64,000 nucleotides of DNA. It comes from Akkermansia muciniphila. Its GTDB lineage: Bacteria > Verrucomicrobiota > Verrucomicrobiia > Verrucomicrobiales > Akkermansiaceae. Shown piece by piece: positions 36,137-43,762 of the stretch. The stretch spans positions 1 through 64,000 of the forward strand of contig CANQLV010000011.1 in assembly GCA_947624785.1 (NCBI GenBank), in the 5' to 3' direction. The notes beneath the pieces are model-generated. The model was not told the origin of the DNA, did not search any database, and saw only the letters and a list, made by a program, of their open reading frames with translations. Numbering within the stretch: position 1 is the stretch's first letter; each line of letters begins with the position of its first letter. The position numbers and the translations under genes are program-made.

Positions 36137-36578
36137 TCAGCAACAGATAATTTTGGAAGTAAAGCCCATGCAATACATGCCACTGGAAAAGGAGTGCGCA
36201 GCGTTTTGCTCCTCAAATTATTTTTAAAAGAAATAATACCGGCTTTCAATAGAGTTCCAGCCACGGTGATGCCTGTTTTCCCCTTTTATTTTTTAGCGCA
36301 CGGAAGAACCGTTTTTTATCATCCCGGCGTTTATTCCTCCACAGGGTATCCATGGATTCCCTCCCCTTTCTTTTTAACAGGGCGGCTCCGGGGTGAGGGC
36401 CCATTCCTCCTGTGTTGGAAAATGATCTTGCTGCTTTCCGGGAAGACTTCAGGAGGAAATATTTCAAGGAGAGAGGAACGCTCCGGGGTAGGAGAACCGG
36501 CGAGGTACGGCAAAGTTCATCAGTACCTGTTTCCAGGCAGGAAACAGGCACCGCAGAAAAACAAAAAATGTTTTAATC
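36137..36578. other. Non-coding region, 442 bases
   Basis: No convincing gene, RNA or repeat. Short frames on both strands have no protein-like character. AT-rich near the unknown gene at 34976-36136, GC-richer towards the lyase gene. Confidence 0.5.
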
Positions 36579-37775
36579 CTATGCCTGATGCTGATGGAAG
36601 CCACGGTTCTTATAAGCCGCTTCCAGCTGGTTGAGCGCCCGTTCCAGGATGGAGCGGGGACAGCCCGCGTTCAGGCGCATGAAGCCTTCCCCTTCCTTGC
36701 CGAAGATGGAACCGTCGTTCAGGGCCAGATGCGCGCCGTCCACAAAGAAATCCACCAGTTCCTTCTGCGAGAGGTTCAGTTCCCGGCAGTCCAGGAAAAC
36801 CAGGTAGGAGGCGTCCGGAATCATGGCCTTGATTTTGGGCATGCGGCGGCGGAGTTCCCGGTCCACATAGCGGATGTTTTCCTGAATGTAGTCCAGCGCC
36901 TGGTTCAGCCATTCCTCCCCTTCCGGTCCGGAGTAGGCGCTGATGAGCCCTTCGTAGGCAAAGACGTGGCCTTCCGCCAGTTCCCTGCCGCTGACGAAGC
37001 TCTGGTATTTCCCGAAAAGGGCCGGATTCTGGCAGATCAGGTAGGAGCTGCCCAGGCCGGGCACGTTGAAGGCTTTGCTGGGCGCCATGTACGTGACGGA
37101 GTTCATGCGCGCCTGTTCGGAGACGGTGGCGAATACGGTGTGCCTGTGGCCGGGGAGGGCCAGGTCCGCGTGGATTTCGTCAGAGACGACCAGCGTGCCG
37201 CTTTCCGCGCAGATTTCCGCCACGCGGCGCAGTTCCTCCGCGCTCCACACGCGGCCGCCGGGGTTGTGGGGGTTGCACAGGATGAACATGCGGCAGCCGC
37301 GCACGGCCTCCCGCATGTGGTCAACGTCCATGCGGTAGCGCCCATGTTCCAGAAGGAGGGGGTTGTTCACGATTTCCCGTCCGTTTTCCCGGATAATCAT
37401 GGCGAAGGGATGGTACACCGGAGGCTGGATCATGATTTTATCCCCCGGTTCCGTGAAGCACTGGATGGCGCTGGAAATGCCGGGAACAATGCCCGGGGCA
37501 AAGCCGATTTCCGAGGCGCGCACCTCCCAGCCGTGGCGGCGGCCCACCCAGTCCCGGATGGCTTCAAAGAAGGCGCGGGGCTTGACCGTATAGCCCAGTA
37601 TTTCGTGTTCGCAGCGGCGGCGGATGGCTTCCATGATGAAGGGCGGCGTTTTGAAGTCCATGTCCGCCACCCACAGGGGGATCAGGTCATCCCGGCCCCA
37701 GCGGGGCAGCAGGGCTTCATATTTCAGGGCGCCGGTGCCGCGGCGGTCGATTATTTCGTCAAAGTCGTACTGCAT
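36579..37775 (-). CDS. PatB/MalY family aminotransferase-like C-S lyase
   Basis: PLP enzyme of the MalY/PatB subgroup, expected to cleave cystathionine or other cysteine S-conjugates to pyruvate, ammonia and a thiol. The 398 residues carry PLWVADMDFKTPPFI, FAPGIVPGISSAI, ILCNPHNPGGRVW, VVSDEIHADLALPG and the PLP Lys in YMAPSKAFNVPGL. I start at the ATG at 37775 (MQYDFDEII); an ATG eight codons upstream is possible. It is the last gene of a run with fucU and the sugar kinase, so it may or may not share their role. Confidence 0.9.
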   Translation of the reverse strand: MQYDFDEIIDRRGTGALKYEALLPRWGRDDLIPLWVADMDFKTPPFIMEAIRRRCEHEILGYTVKPRAFFEAIRDWVGRRHGWEVRASEIGFAPGIVPGISSAIQCFTEPGDKIMIQPPVYHPFAMIIRENGREIVNNPLLLEHGRYRMDVDHMREAVRGCRMFILCNPHNPGGRVWSAEELRRVAEICAESGTLVVSDEIHADLALPGHRHTVFATVSEQARMNSVTYMAPSKAFNVPGLGSSYLICQNPALFGKYQSFVSGRELAEGHVFAYEGLISAYSGPEGEEWLNQALDYIQENIRYVDRELRRRMPKIKAMIPDASYLVFLDCRELNLSQKELVDFFVDGAHLALNDGSIFGKEGEGFMRLNAGCPRSILERALNQLEAAYKNRGFHQHQA

Positions 37776-37802
37776 GGAGTGGTCTGTCTGCGCGGGCAAA
37801 GG

Positions 37803-38222
37803 TCAGGAAAGGGGGGTAACGCCCTTTTTCAGGATGATGTTGCCGTATTTGGCGGTTTCCCCGGTGATGACGACGGCGTAGGCCTTTTTGGCCCGCTCAT
37901 AGAAGGCGTAGCGCTCCATTTGCTCAATGTCCCCGTCATAGTTCAGCGCCTTGCGGTATTTGGCCTCCACCGCGGGGTCCAGGGAGTCTCCCGGCACCGG
38001 GGCCATCATGATGACGGGCGTGGCGTAGGCGTCCAGTTCAAGGAGGGGGATGACGGCGGCCAGCAGGGCGTCCGCCCCCAGTCCGTCCGCCCTCAGCACC
38101 GTGGGGTTGAAGGTGTGGCCGGGAAAGTGGGCGTCCGAAAAGACGATTTCATCGCCATGCCCCATTTCCGCAAGAATTTTCAGCAGGGAAGGGCTGATGA
38201 GGGGAGAGATGTTTTTTAACAT
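37803..38222 (-). CDS. fucU: L-fucose mutarotase (RbsD/FucU family)
   Basis: Interconverts alpha- and beta-anomers of L-fucose, feeding fucose isomerase. The 139-residue length matches Fuc[37 protein letters not shown] and the C-terminal [11 protein letters not shown] are family hallmarks. RbsD differs around the C-terminus, so FucU is favoured, but ribose or another sugar cannot be excluded. It lies 70 bases after the NahK-like kinase gene and 27 before the lyase gene. Fucose is a major mucin sugar, fitting the inferred host-associated lifestyle. Confidence 0.85.
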   Translation of the reverse strand: MLKNISPLISPSLLKILAEMGHGDEIVFSDAHFPGHTFNPTVLRADGLGADALLAAVIPLLELDAYATPVIMMAPVPGDSLDPAVEAKYRKALNYDGDIEQMERYAFYERAKKAYAVVITGETAKYGNIILKKGVTPLS

Positions 38223-38292
38223 GGTCCGCAGTATAGCACCTTCCCGCGTTCCGGTACTACCATAAAATTGAAGGAGCGCGGATGGTTCTCCC

Positions 38293-39441
38293 TCAGCCGT
38301 TAACGGCATGAAAGCATTTGCGGATGCATTCTTCCATTTCAGGCATCCGCTCCTCCATGCTTTCCACCAGCTTGAGCTGGGTGCGCGCCCGGTGCAGGTT
38401 GTGGCGCTCCCTTTCCGTTTTAAAGTAGACGTCCCCTTCCAGGTAGTCCGTCAGGAAGCGGATGCCGGTTTCCAGCGTGATGAGCAGTCCGGAAAAGGCG
38501 AGTTTGGAGATTTCCAGCGGTGTGATGAAGTCTTTGACGGCGTCCAGGTAGCCCTTGGCGACGGCTTCAAACATGGGCATGCGCAGGTAGGTTTTGTCCA
38601 GGTCTTCCTCATCTTCCGCCGCAGGGGAGGTCATGGTGCGCACCATGTCTCCGAAGTCGTACAGGATGCTGCCGGGCATGACGGTATCCAGGTCAATGAC
38701 ACAGACGGCCTTGTCCGTTTCCCTGTCCAGCATCACGTTGTTGATCTTGGTGTCGTTGTGGACGATTCTGACGGGGAGTTCCCCCCGTTCCTGGAGGTCC
38801 AGCAGCACGTCCACGTACCGCTCGCGGCGGCGGATGAAGTCCAGCTCCCTGCGGCAGGAGTCCAGACGCCCGCAGGGGTCCTTGCCGGCCGCTTTCTGCA
38901 GCCGGTCAAAGCGCTTGCGGGTGTGGTGGAAGAACGGGATGGTTTCATGGATGTCCTCCGGGTTCATGTCGCACAGGAGCTGCTGGAAGGCGCCGAAGGC
39001 GCGGGCGGCCTCATACGCCTGGCGCGGATGTTCCGCCACGTCAAACGTGTGGGTGCTTTCAATGCAGTTGTAGCAGCGCCAGAAGCCGGAACCGGGGATT
39101 TCCAGGTACTTGCGGCCTCCACGGGCGGAGTACAGGTTCAGCGTCTGGCGGAAGGGCGTTTTCAGCACCCGGAGCATCTTCCAGCGGATGTGGTTGGTCA
39201 CCTTTTCCACATTGTGCATGACGTCCCTGGGGCACGGGAAAACGGCGTCGTTCACGCGCTGGAAGATGTAGCGGTCCGTGGTGCCGTCCATTTTCCGGTA
39301 GGTGGCCCGGAAGGTCATGTTGATATGGCCGCTGTTGATGGTGTCGCAATGGAGGAATTCTCCGGCGATGGCGAAGGCGTCGCCCAGGGCGGCAACCTGT
39401 TCCTGGAGGGAATCAGTATGGAAAACGGCGGACAGCGGCAT
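38293..39441 (-). CDS. Phosphotransferase resembling N-acetylhexosamine 1-kinase (NahK)
   Basis: A 382-residue kinase of the APH/choline-kinase fold. The catalytic loop [12 protein letters not shown] and the metal-binding [18 protein letters not shown] match bifidobacterial NahK, as does the N-terminal [10 protein letters not shown] and [12 protein letters not shown]. NahK phosphorylates GlcNAc and GalNAc at C1, releasing mucin and milk-glycan hexosamines into metabolism. The aminoglycoside kinase label often given to this fold is unlikely. Neighbouring fucU supports a role in mucin monosaccharide salvage. Substrate preference is inferred. Start at 39441 ([13 protein letters not shown]). Confidence 0.82.
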   Translation of the reverse strand: MPLSAVFHTDSLQEQVAALGDAFAIAGEFLHCDTINSGHINMTFRATYRKMDGTTDRYIFQRVNDAVFPCPRDVMHNVEKVTNHIRWKMLRVLKTPFRQTLNLYSARGGRKYLEIPGSGFWRCYNCIESTHTFDVAEHPRQAYEAARAFGAFQQLLCDMNPEDIHETIPFFHHTRKRFDRLQKAAGKDPCGRLDSCRRELDFIRRRERYVDVLLDLQERGELPVRIVHNDTKINNVMLDRETDKAVCVIDLDTVMPGSILYDFGDMVRTMTSPAAEDEEDLDKTYLRMPMFEAVAKGYLDAVKDFITPLEISKLAFSGLLITLETGIRFLTDYLEGDVYFKTERERHNLHRARTQLKLVESMEERMPEMEECIRKCFHAVNG

Positions 39442-39445
39442 GAGC

Positions 39446-39492
39446 TTAAAAGGAAGCGGGCTCCCGGCGCATGCGGGGAAGTGCCGGGAGCC
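39446..39492 (-). terminator. Intrinsic terminator of the outer-membrane protein gene
   Basis: A perfect 10-bp stem (GGCTCCCGGC 39459-39468, GCCGGGAGCC 39483-39492) is followed on the minus strand by a U-rich stretch (TTCCTTTTAAG). It lies 24 bases after the barrel-protein stop and 5 before the kinase start. Confidence 0.7.
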
Positions 39493-39516
39493 GCGGGGGT
39501 AGGGATTGAAAGAGGC

Positions 39517-40437
39517 TTAGAAGGAGTAGGTGAGCCCCAGCCCCGCCACAAACGTGAAGTTGCGGTAAATTCTGGAGGGGATTCTGGAGGGGAAGCGGCC
39601 GGAAGGTCCGCGGTAGTTGCCCGCCATGCCTCCGTTGCCCAGCCAGACGGTACTGGCGAAGGGGGTGAGGACCAGGCGGTCCACCGCCTTGAAGGGTACG
39701 GCCACGGTCACGGAAATGCCCTGGGTTCCGTTGGCGTTGAGGGAGTCCCTGTCAAAGTAACCGGCGGAGGCGTTCCAGGTTCCCGCTACGATCAGGGAGG
39801 AAGACGGGTTGAAGTCATATTTGTAGCCCAGCGTGTTGGTGAACCACCAGCCGGACATCCAGCGGAAGGTGTATTGCACGCGGCAGTCCCAGAAGAAGTT
39901 TTCCAGTCCTTTCCCGAAGTCGTGGTGGATGTCCAGTACAAAGCTGTGTTCTTCGGAACGGCTGTGTTCAAACGCCGGAAAGTCGCTGGAGGTCTGGCCC
40001 CGATGGACGTTCATCAGGCCCGGCAGCCCGCCGTTGACGAACTGGTAGCCCAGGGAGACCATCGTGTAGTCGCTGAATTTGCGGCTGACGCCCAGCAGGG
40101 CCGTTGCCTCGTCGGAAATGCCCGTGCTGTCGTGCGTCAGGTCGTTCTGGGTCAGCCACTGGTATTTCACGCCGGCCAGGATGGAGTATTTTTTGTTGAG
40201 GTCATAAGCGCCTATGGCTTCCACGGGTACCACATGGTCGCTGCCGGACTGCTGGAAAGCCAGTCCGCGGCTGACGTACTTGGTAGCGTAGCCCGTTCCC
40301 AGCAGGGCGGAAAAGGGACGGGACGCGTCATAGGTGGAATTCAGCGCCCGGAGGGGAACTTGAATATCGGCGGAAGCCATTCCGGAGAGAGCGAAGGCTG
40401 CCGTGCATGCCGCAGCGGTAATAGTTGTATATTGCAT
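39517..40437 (-). CDS. Outer-membrane beta-barrel protein
   Basis: A 306-residue protein with a cleavable signal peptide (cut after SGMASA, about residue 23) and alternating aromatic/hydrophobic strands ending in a terminal Phe (GLGLTYSF), the usual signal for outer-membrane assembly. The first part (LLGTGYATKYVSRGLAFQ) resembles the TorF / putative-porin style barrels common in this phylum. Size suggests 12-14 strands. The ligand is unknown. It has its own terminator and lies upstream of the NahK-fucU genes, so uptake or sensing of mucin sugars is possible but unproven. Confidence 0.85.
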   Translation of the reverse strand: MQYTTITAAACTAAFALSGMASADIQVPLRALNSTYDASRPFSALLGTGYATKYVSRGLAFQQSGSDHVVPVEAIGAYDLNKKYSILAGVKYQWLTQNDLTHDSTGISDEATALLGVSRKFSDYTMVSLGYQFVNGGLPGLMNVHRGQTSSDFPAFEHSRSEEHSFVLDIHHDFGKGLENFFWDCRVQYTFRWMSGWWFTNTLGYKYDFNPSSSLIVAGTWNASAGYFDRDSLNANGTQGISVTVAVPFKAVDRLVLTPFASTVWLGNGGMAGNYRGPSGRFPSRIPSRIYRNFTFVAGLGLTYSF

Positions 40438-40527
40438 GGTTTGGCGACATAGTAATGGCGCCGTTCAATTCCGCAAGACATTCTTTATAAATTCGAAAGA
40501 ATTTTCAGTTAAATTTACGGCGGGAAG

Positions 40528-41646
40528 TTATGATGGAATGAGCCGGAGAATCCATTCCTTCAATTTTAACAGGGCGCCTTCCAATTTAAGGGACAGTTCC
40601 CGGATGTGCAGCAGCCGGAACAGGCCGCTCCGCACGTAGTCGATCAGGGAGCAGGCGAGGTAAATGCCCAGGCTGGCTCCCAGCGCCCCGGCGGCCGTGA
40701 AGTACCAGGGGCAGGCCTGCAATTCCGCGAACCGCGCCTTGATGATGTTTTGCCAGATGAGGGGATTGTTATGGATGAGGTAAACGGCAAAGGAAAGCGG
40801 GGCGAAGAAGGAAATGAGGCGGACGGCGGTTCCGCTGCTGACGCGCATGCGCGCGCAGGCCATGAGCAGGAAGAAGGAGGACAGGCAGCAGAACGGCGCC
40901 GTATAAGCGACAAAGAGTTTTTCCGCAATGCCCGGATTGAGGGGAAGATACCCCCACGCGATCACTCCGGCCGTGGGGAGGATGCAGCACAGGACGTAGT
41001 AGAGCGCGGGCCGCTTTATCGTGCTCCAGAGCCGGAAGTGCCCCAGGCAGCCGCCGACGACGTACAGGCAGACCAGCCAGATGGCGCTGTAGCCGCCCTG
41101 GCTGAGCCAGTTCCCGTAGCCGGATATGGTGGAAAAGAGGGAGAAGACAATCAGGACCAGCAGGCAGAGCCACCTGGCGGATTCCCTGCTGAGGGAACGG
41201 ATGGCCGGATTAAGGAAGGGGATAAAGCAGAACAGGACCGCATAAGCCGTGAAGTACCAGTAGGCCAGGCGCAGCACGGGAAAGAATGCCTGGAACATTC
41301 CCTTAAAGCTTACACTGCCCGGCACGAGCCATTTAAATAAAAAGGTTATTCCAACGGTGTAAAAGAATACCTGAAACCATAAGTTGATAAAACGGGAAAT
41401 CCGGTACGGCACATTGACGCCCACGTAGCCGGTGATAAGGGCAAAGCAGTTGACGGCGCAGTAGGCGCTGAGTTCAAGATACCAGGAGACGGCGTAATTG
41501 GACGTTCCGAGGAAGCTGTTGTCCAGGTTGCCGGCTTCTCCCCCTTTGAGCACGTGAAGAAGGACGACGAGGAACATGGACAGGCATCGGAGAAAGTCAA
41601 TGCCGTGATTTCTGGAATGGGCCGGAGTTGCCATGAGAAATGCCAA
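40528..41646 (-). CDS. Acyltransferase family 3 membrane protein
   Basis: A 372-residue polytopic protein with about ten TM helices. The start (GIDFLRCLSMFLVVLLHVLK) contains the conserved R and H of the acyltransferase-3 / OafA-WecH family, which O-acetylates surface sugars or related acceptors. The ATG at 41634 four codons downstream is an equally good start. It lies just beyond the small HTH gene and before the large polysaccharide cluster, in the same orientation, so it could act on the same polymer. Confidence 0.88.
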   Translation of the reverse strand: MAFLMATPAHSRNHGIDFLRCLSMFLVVLLHVLKGGEAGNLDNSFLGTSNYAVSWYLELSAYCAVNCFALITGYVGVNVPYRISRFINLWFQVFFYTVGITFLFKWLVPGSVSFKGMFQAFFPVLRLAYWYFTAYAVLFCFIPFLNPAIRSLSRESARWLCLLVLIVFSLFSTISGYGNWLSQGGYSAIWLVCLYVVGGCLGHFRLWSTIKRPALYYVLCCILPTAGVIAWGYLPLNPGIAEKLFVAYTAPFCCLSSFFLLMACARMRVSSGTAVRLISFFAPLSFAVYLIHNNPLIWQNIIKARFAELQACPWYFTAAGALGASLGIYLACSLIDYVRSGLFRLLHIRELSLKLEGALLKLKEWILRLIPS

Positions 41647-41713
41647 GGAAGAGGTGATGCTGCTGGGATCTTACGCCGGGACTGCCGCCATTCTCTGCAA
41701 ACGCTTCATGATT

Positions 41714-42079
41714 TTATTTTTCTTTCTCAACGTTCTTCGCGGCTCCCTCCACGGCCCACGCCATGAATTCCTCCAGCGTGAGGTTTTTCCGGACGGCGGC
41801 TTTCATGGCAAGATTGATGATCCGGTTTTTCAGGGGAACCGTGATGAGGGAAGACACCTCGTTGGAGGCGGCCAGGGCTTCCTGGCCATCCATGAACCGC
41901 TTGATGAGGATTTGGGCATGCCGGGAGAGCTTCTTTCTGACAAAATAGTTGTCGATGGCGCTTCTGTTCATGCCAATGGCTGAAGCCAGGGTGGAGCGGC
42001 TGATATGATTTTCAGCCATCCAACGCCCCAGCTCCAGAATATCCACAAGAGGTTCTTCCATGTGGGGAACTTTGCTCAT
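41714..42079 (-). CDS. Small helix-turn-helix DNA-binding protein
   Basis: A 121-residue cytoplasmic protein. Residues 18-50 (GRWMAENHISRSTLASAIGM then NRSAIDNYF) read as a helix-turn-helix of the Cro/C1 (XRE) kind. The remainder is helical and charged with no recognised effector domain. A perfect 7-bp inverted repeat lies 21 bases before the start (42101-42130), in a good place for autoregulation. Its position between an acyltransferase gene and the end of the polysaccharide cluster suggests, without proving, control of surface-polymer genes. Confidence 0.7.
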   Translation of the reverse strand: MSKVPHMEEPLVDILELGRWMAENHISRSTLASAIGMNRSAIDNYFVRKKLSRHAQILIKRFMDGQEALAASNEVSSLITVPLKNRIINLAMKAAVRKNLTLEEFMAWAVEGAAKNVEKEK

Positions 42080-42100
42080 TGTAATGATGAATCAAAGATT

Positions 42101-42130
42101 TTGAGCGGGGTATGATTGATAATCGCTCAA
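42101..42130. promoter_or_regulatory. Inverted repeat, candidate operator of the HTH gene
   Basis: TTGAGCG (42101-42107) and CGCTCAA (42124-42130) form a perfect dyad with 16 bases between the arms, about one and a half helical turns plus, 21 bases upstream of the HTH gene start. Confidence 0.5.
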
Positions 42131-42668
42131 TGAATGTACTTGTTGAACACAATAAAGGTCAGGTGCCGTCAATGAGTGTTGTGGGTTTTCCGGAGAGCCG
42201 GGTAGTTTTTGGAGGGGGCCATACGCCTTCCGTTCTTTTCTGGAGGCTTCATCCGTTGGTCAGAAATGAATAAAAAATCATCGGCGGCGTTTTTGCTGCG
42301 GCCTGTGATCCTTGTTGATTCCATTCGGGGCATTCTCCGCTCACCGGAATCTTATTGTTTGAATTAAAGTTTCGTTTCCCTCTCTTAAATTCTGACCTGC
42401 CGCATGTGCAGGGGCCGAATATATCCGGGGCAGGCGGCCGTGGGATAACAAGGCGGTCCCGCAGGGACATGGGCGGACGGCGCGTCAATTCATGGAGAGG
42501 CACGCAGCCGAACGGATGGGAGCACATTCTTCTTTTGCGCGAGGAATGTGTTTTATGCCAGGCGGAAACCAGACGGCCCCCTTAGGGCGTGGCCGGCATT
42601 TTCCCGGCTGTGTTCAAGTACCGTGTCCCGGTGGCCGGGGCGGGTGTCTTTAGTGGGGCATTTGCCCT
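42131..42668. other. Non-coding region before the polysaccharide cluster end
   Basis: About 540 bases with no recognisable gene. It contains small inverted repeats (for example GGGCA-AA-TGCCC near 42657-42669) but no clear U-tract terminator for the cluster. It probably holds the HTH gene promoter. Confidence 0.5.
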
Positions 42669-43670
42669 TTAAGCCGGCGGCTTTCCTGACGGCTGCCTAA
42701 CATGGGCCAGATACGGCAGCAGGAACGGCGTGAAACGTTTCAAGGCAAAGTAGAACAGAACGATGGCCGCGAATGCCAGCAGCGGCGTGAACAGGGCGAA
42801 CGCGCCGAATTTCATGGAGGAAGGAAGGCATTCGTAAATGGGCAGGTGCAGCATGAAGGTCAGGAAGCAGGCGGGAGCCAGCAGGGCTATTCTGGCGGCC
42901 ACGCCGGGCAGGCGCTTTTCCATCCAGATGCCCGCGTACATAATCAGCATGACCCCCAGCAGCATGCCCGCGACCGTTTCCGTCCACAGGGAGAGGATTC
43001 CGGCGAAGTGCAGCAGAACCATCACGAAGGAAACGAGAATGCTCACGCAGAAGACGATGCCGAATTTTTTGTTCAGCACCAGATGGATGTCGTCAATCCG
43101 GCGGGAGCTGAGCACGACGCCCAGCAGGTAGAAGGCGCATGACCCTGCGGAAAGCGTTACGAGAGGATCGGGAGCCATGTTGCAGAAGGAGAAAAAGAGG
43201 AGTAGCGCGGGCAGCAGCAGTATTTTGATGCGGGCCAGCAGCGGCGTCAGCAGGGTAAGGATGATGATGTCCCGCAGGAACCAGGAGGGGCCGATGGGGG
43301 GAACGTCATGGGGAACGCTCCCGAAGGAGAAGAGGTCCATGCCCGGCAGGAAGACGTCCCGGATGCCGGCCAGGTCCGCAAGCTGGAAGGAACTGCCGCC
43401 ATGGAGGGAGAGGAGGAGCAGGTACAGCACGTTCCAGAGCATGTACGGGATGAACAGCCATAAGGCCCGGTCAAGGGCCTTGCCCCAGGTGATGTTCCTA
43501 GCCAGAAAATAGCCGGCCAGCACCAGGAAGAAGGGAACCCGGCCGTTGTAAAACAGATGGATGCCCGTTGTCTTGAGCATGGGGGAGGACAGGTGGACGT
43601 ACATGATCAGGAGCGCGGCAAGCACCCGTGACACGTCAATCCATGCGACGCGTTTTTTAGGGATTTCCAT
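42669..43670 (-). CDS. Acyltransferase family 3 membrane protein (polysaccharide cluster)
   Basis: A polytopic O-acyltransferase-like protein, 333 residues from the ATG at 43670 (MEIPKKRVAWIDVSRV). WIDVSRVLAALLIMYVHL carries the family Arg and His, and about ten TM helices follow (for example FFLVLAGYFLA, WFLRDIIILTLLTP). An in-frame ATG at 43766 overlaps the preceding stop in a 4-base ATGA and would extend the protein by 32 residues; either start is possible. It is the last gene of the cluster and probably acetylates or succinylates the repeat unit. Confidence 0.85.
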   Translation of the reverse strand: MEIPKKRVAWIDVSRVLAALLIMYVHLSSPMLKTTGIHLFYNGRVPFFLVLAGYFLARNITWGKALDRALWLFIPYMLWNVLYLLLLSLHGGSSFQLADLAGIRDVFLPGMDLFSFGSVPHDVPPIGPSWFLRDIIILTLLTPLLARIKILLLPALLLFFSFCNMAPDPLVTLSAGSCAFYLLGVVLSSRRIDDIHLVLNKKFGIVFCVSILVSFVMVLLHFAGILSLWTETVAGMLLGVMLIMYAGIWMEKRLPGVAARIALLAPACFLTFMLHLPIYECLPSSMKFGAFALFTPLLAFAAIVLFYFALKRFTPFLLPYLAHVRQPSGKPPA

Positions 43671-43762
43671 GGGGAGAGAGTTTATCTGCGGCATGAGCCG
43701 GGGATTGGATTGGCAGAGGGTTGAAGTTAATGAGGAACGGAAGGTTGGGAATTGTCCGGGCG

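Noticed and set aside
36246..36551. A 101-codon minus-strand frame before the lyase gene end
   Set aside because: No ribosome binding site and no protein-like pattern; several overlapping chance frames exist in the same stretch.
38293..39441. Aminoglycoside resistance phosphotransferase
   Set aside because: The fold is shared, but HNDTKINN and [10 protein letters not shown] and the fucU neighbour point to a NahK-like sugar kinase.
40449..40476. Promoter-like TTGCGG-16-TACTAT before the outer-membrane protein gene
   Set aside because: It would leave a leader of only about 5 bases, so the match is probably accidental or the transcript would be nearly leaderless; not strong enough to list.
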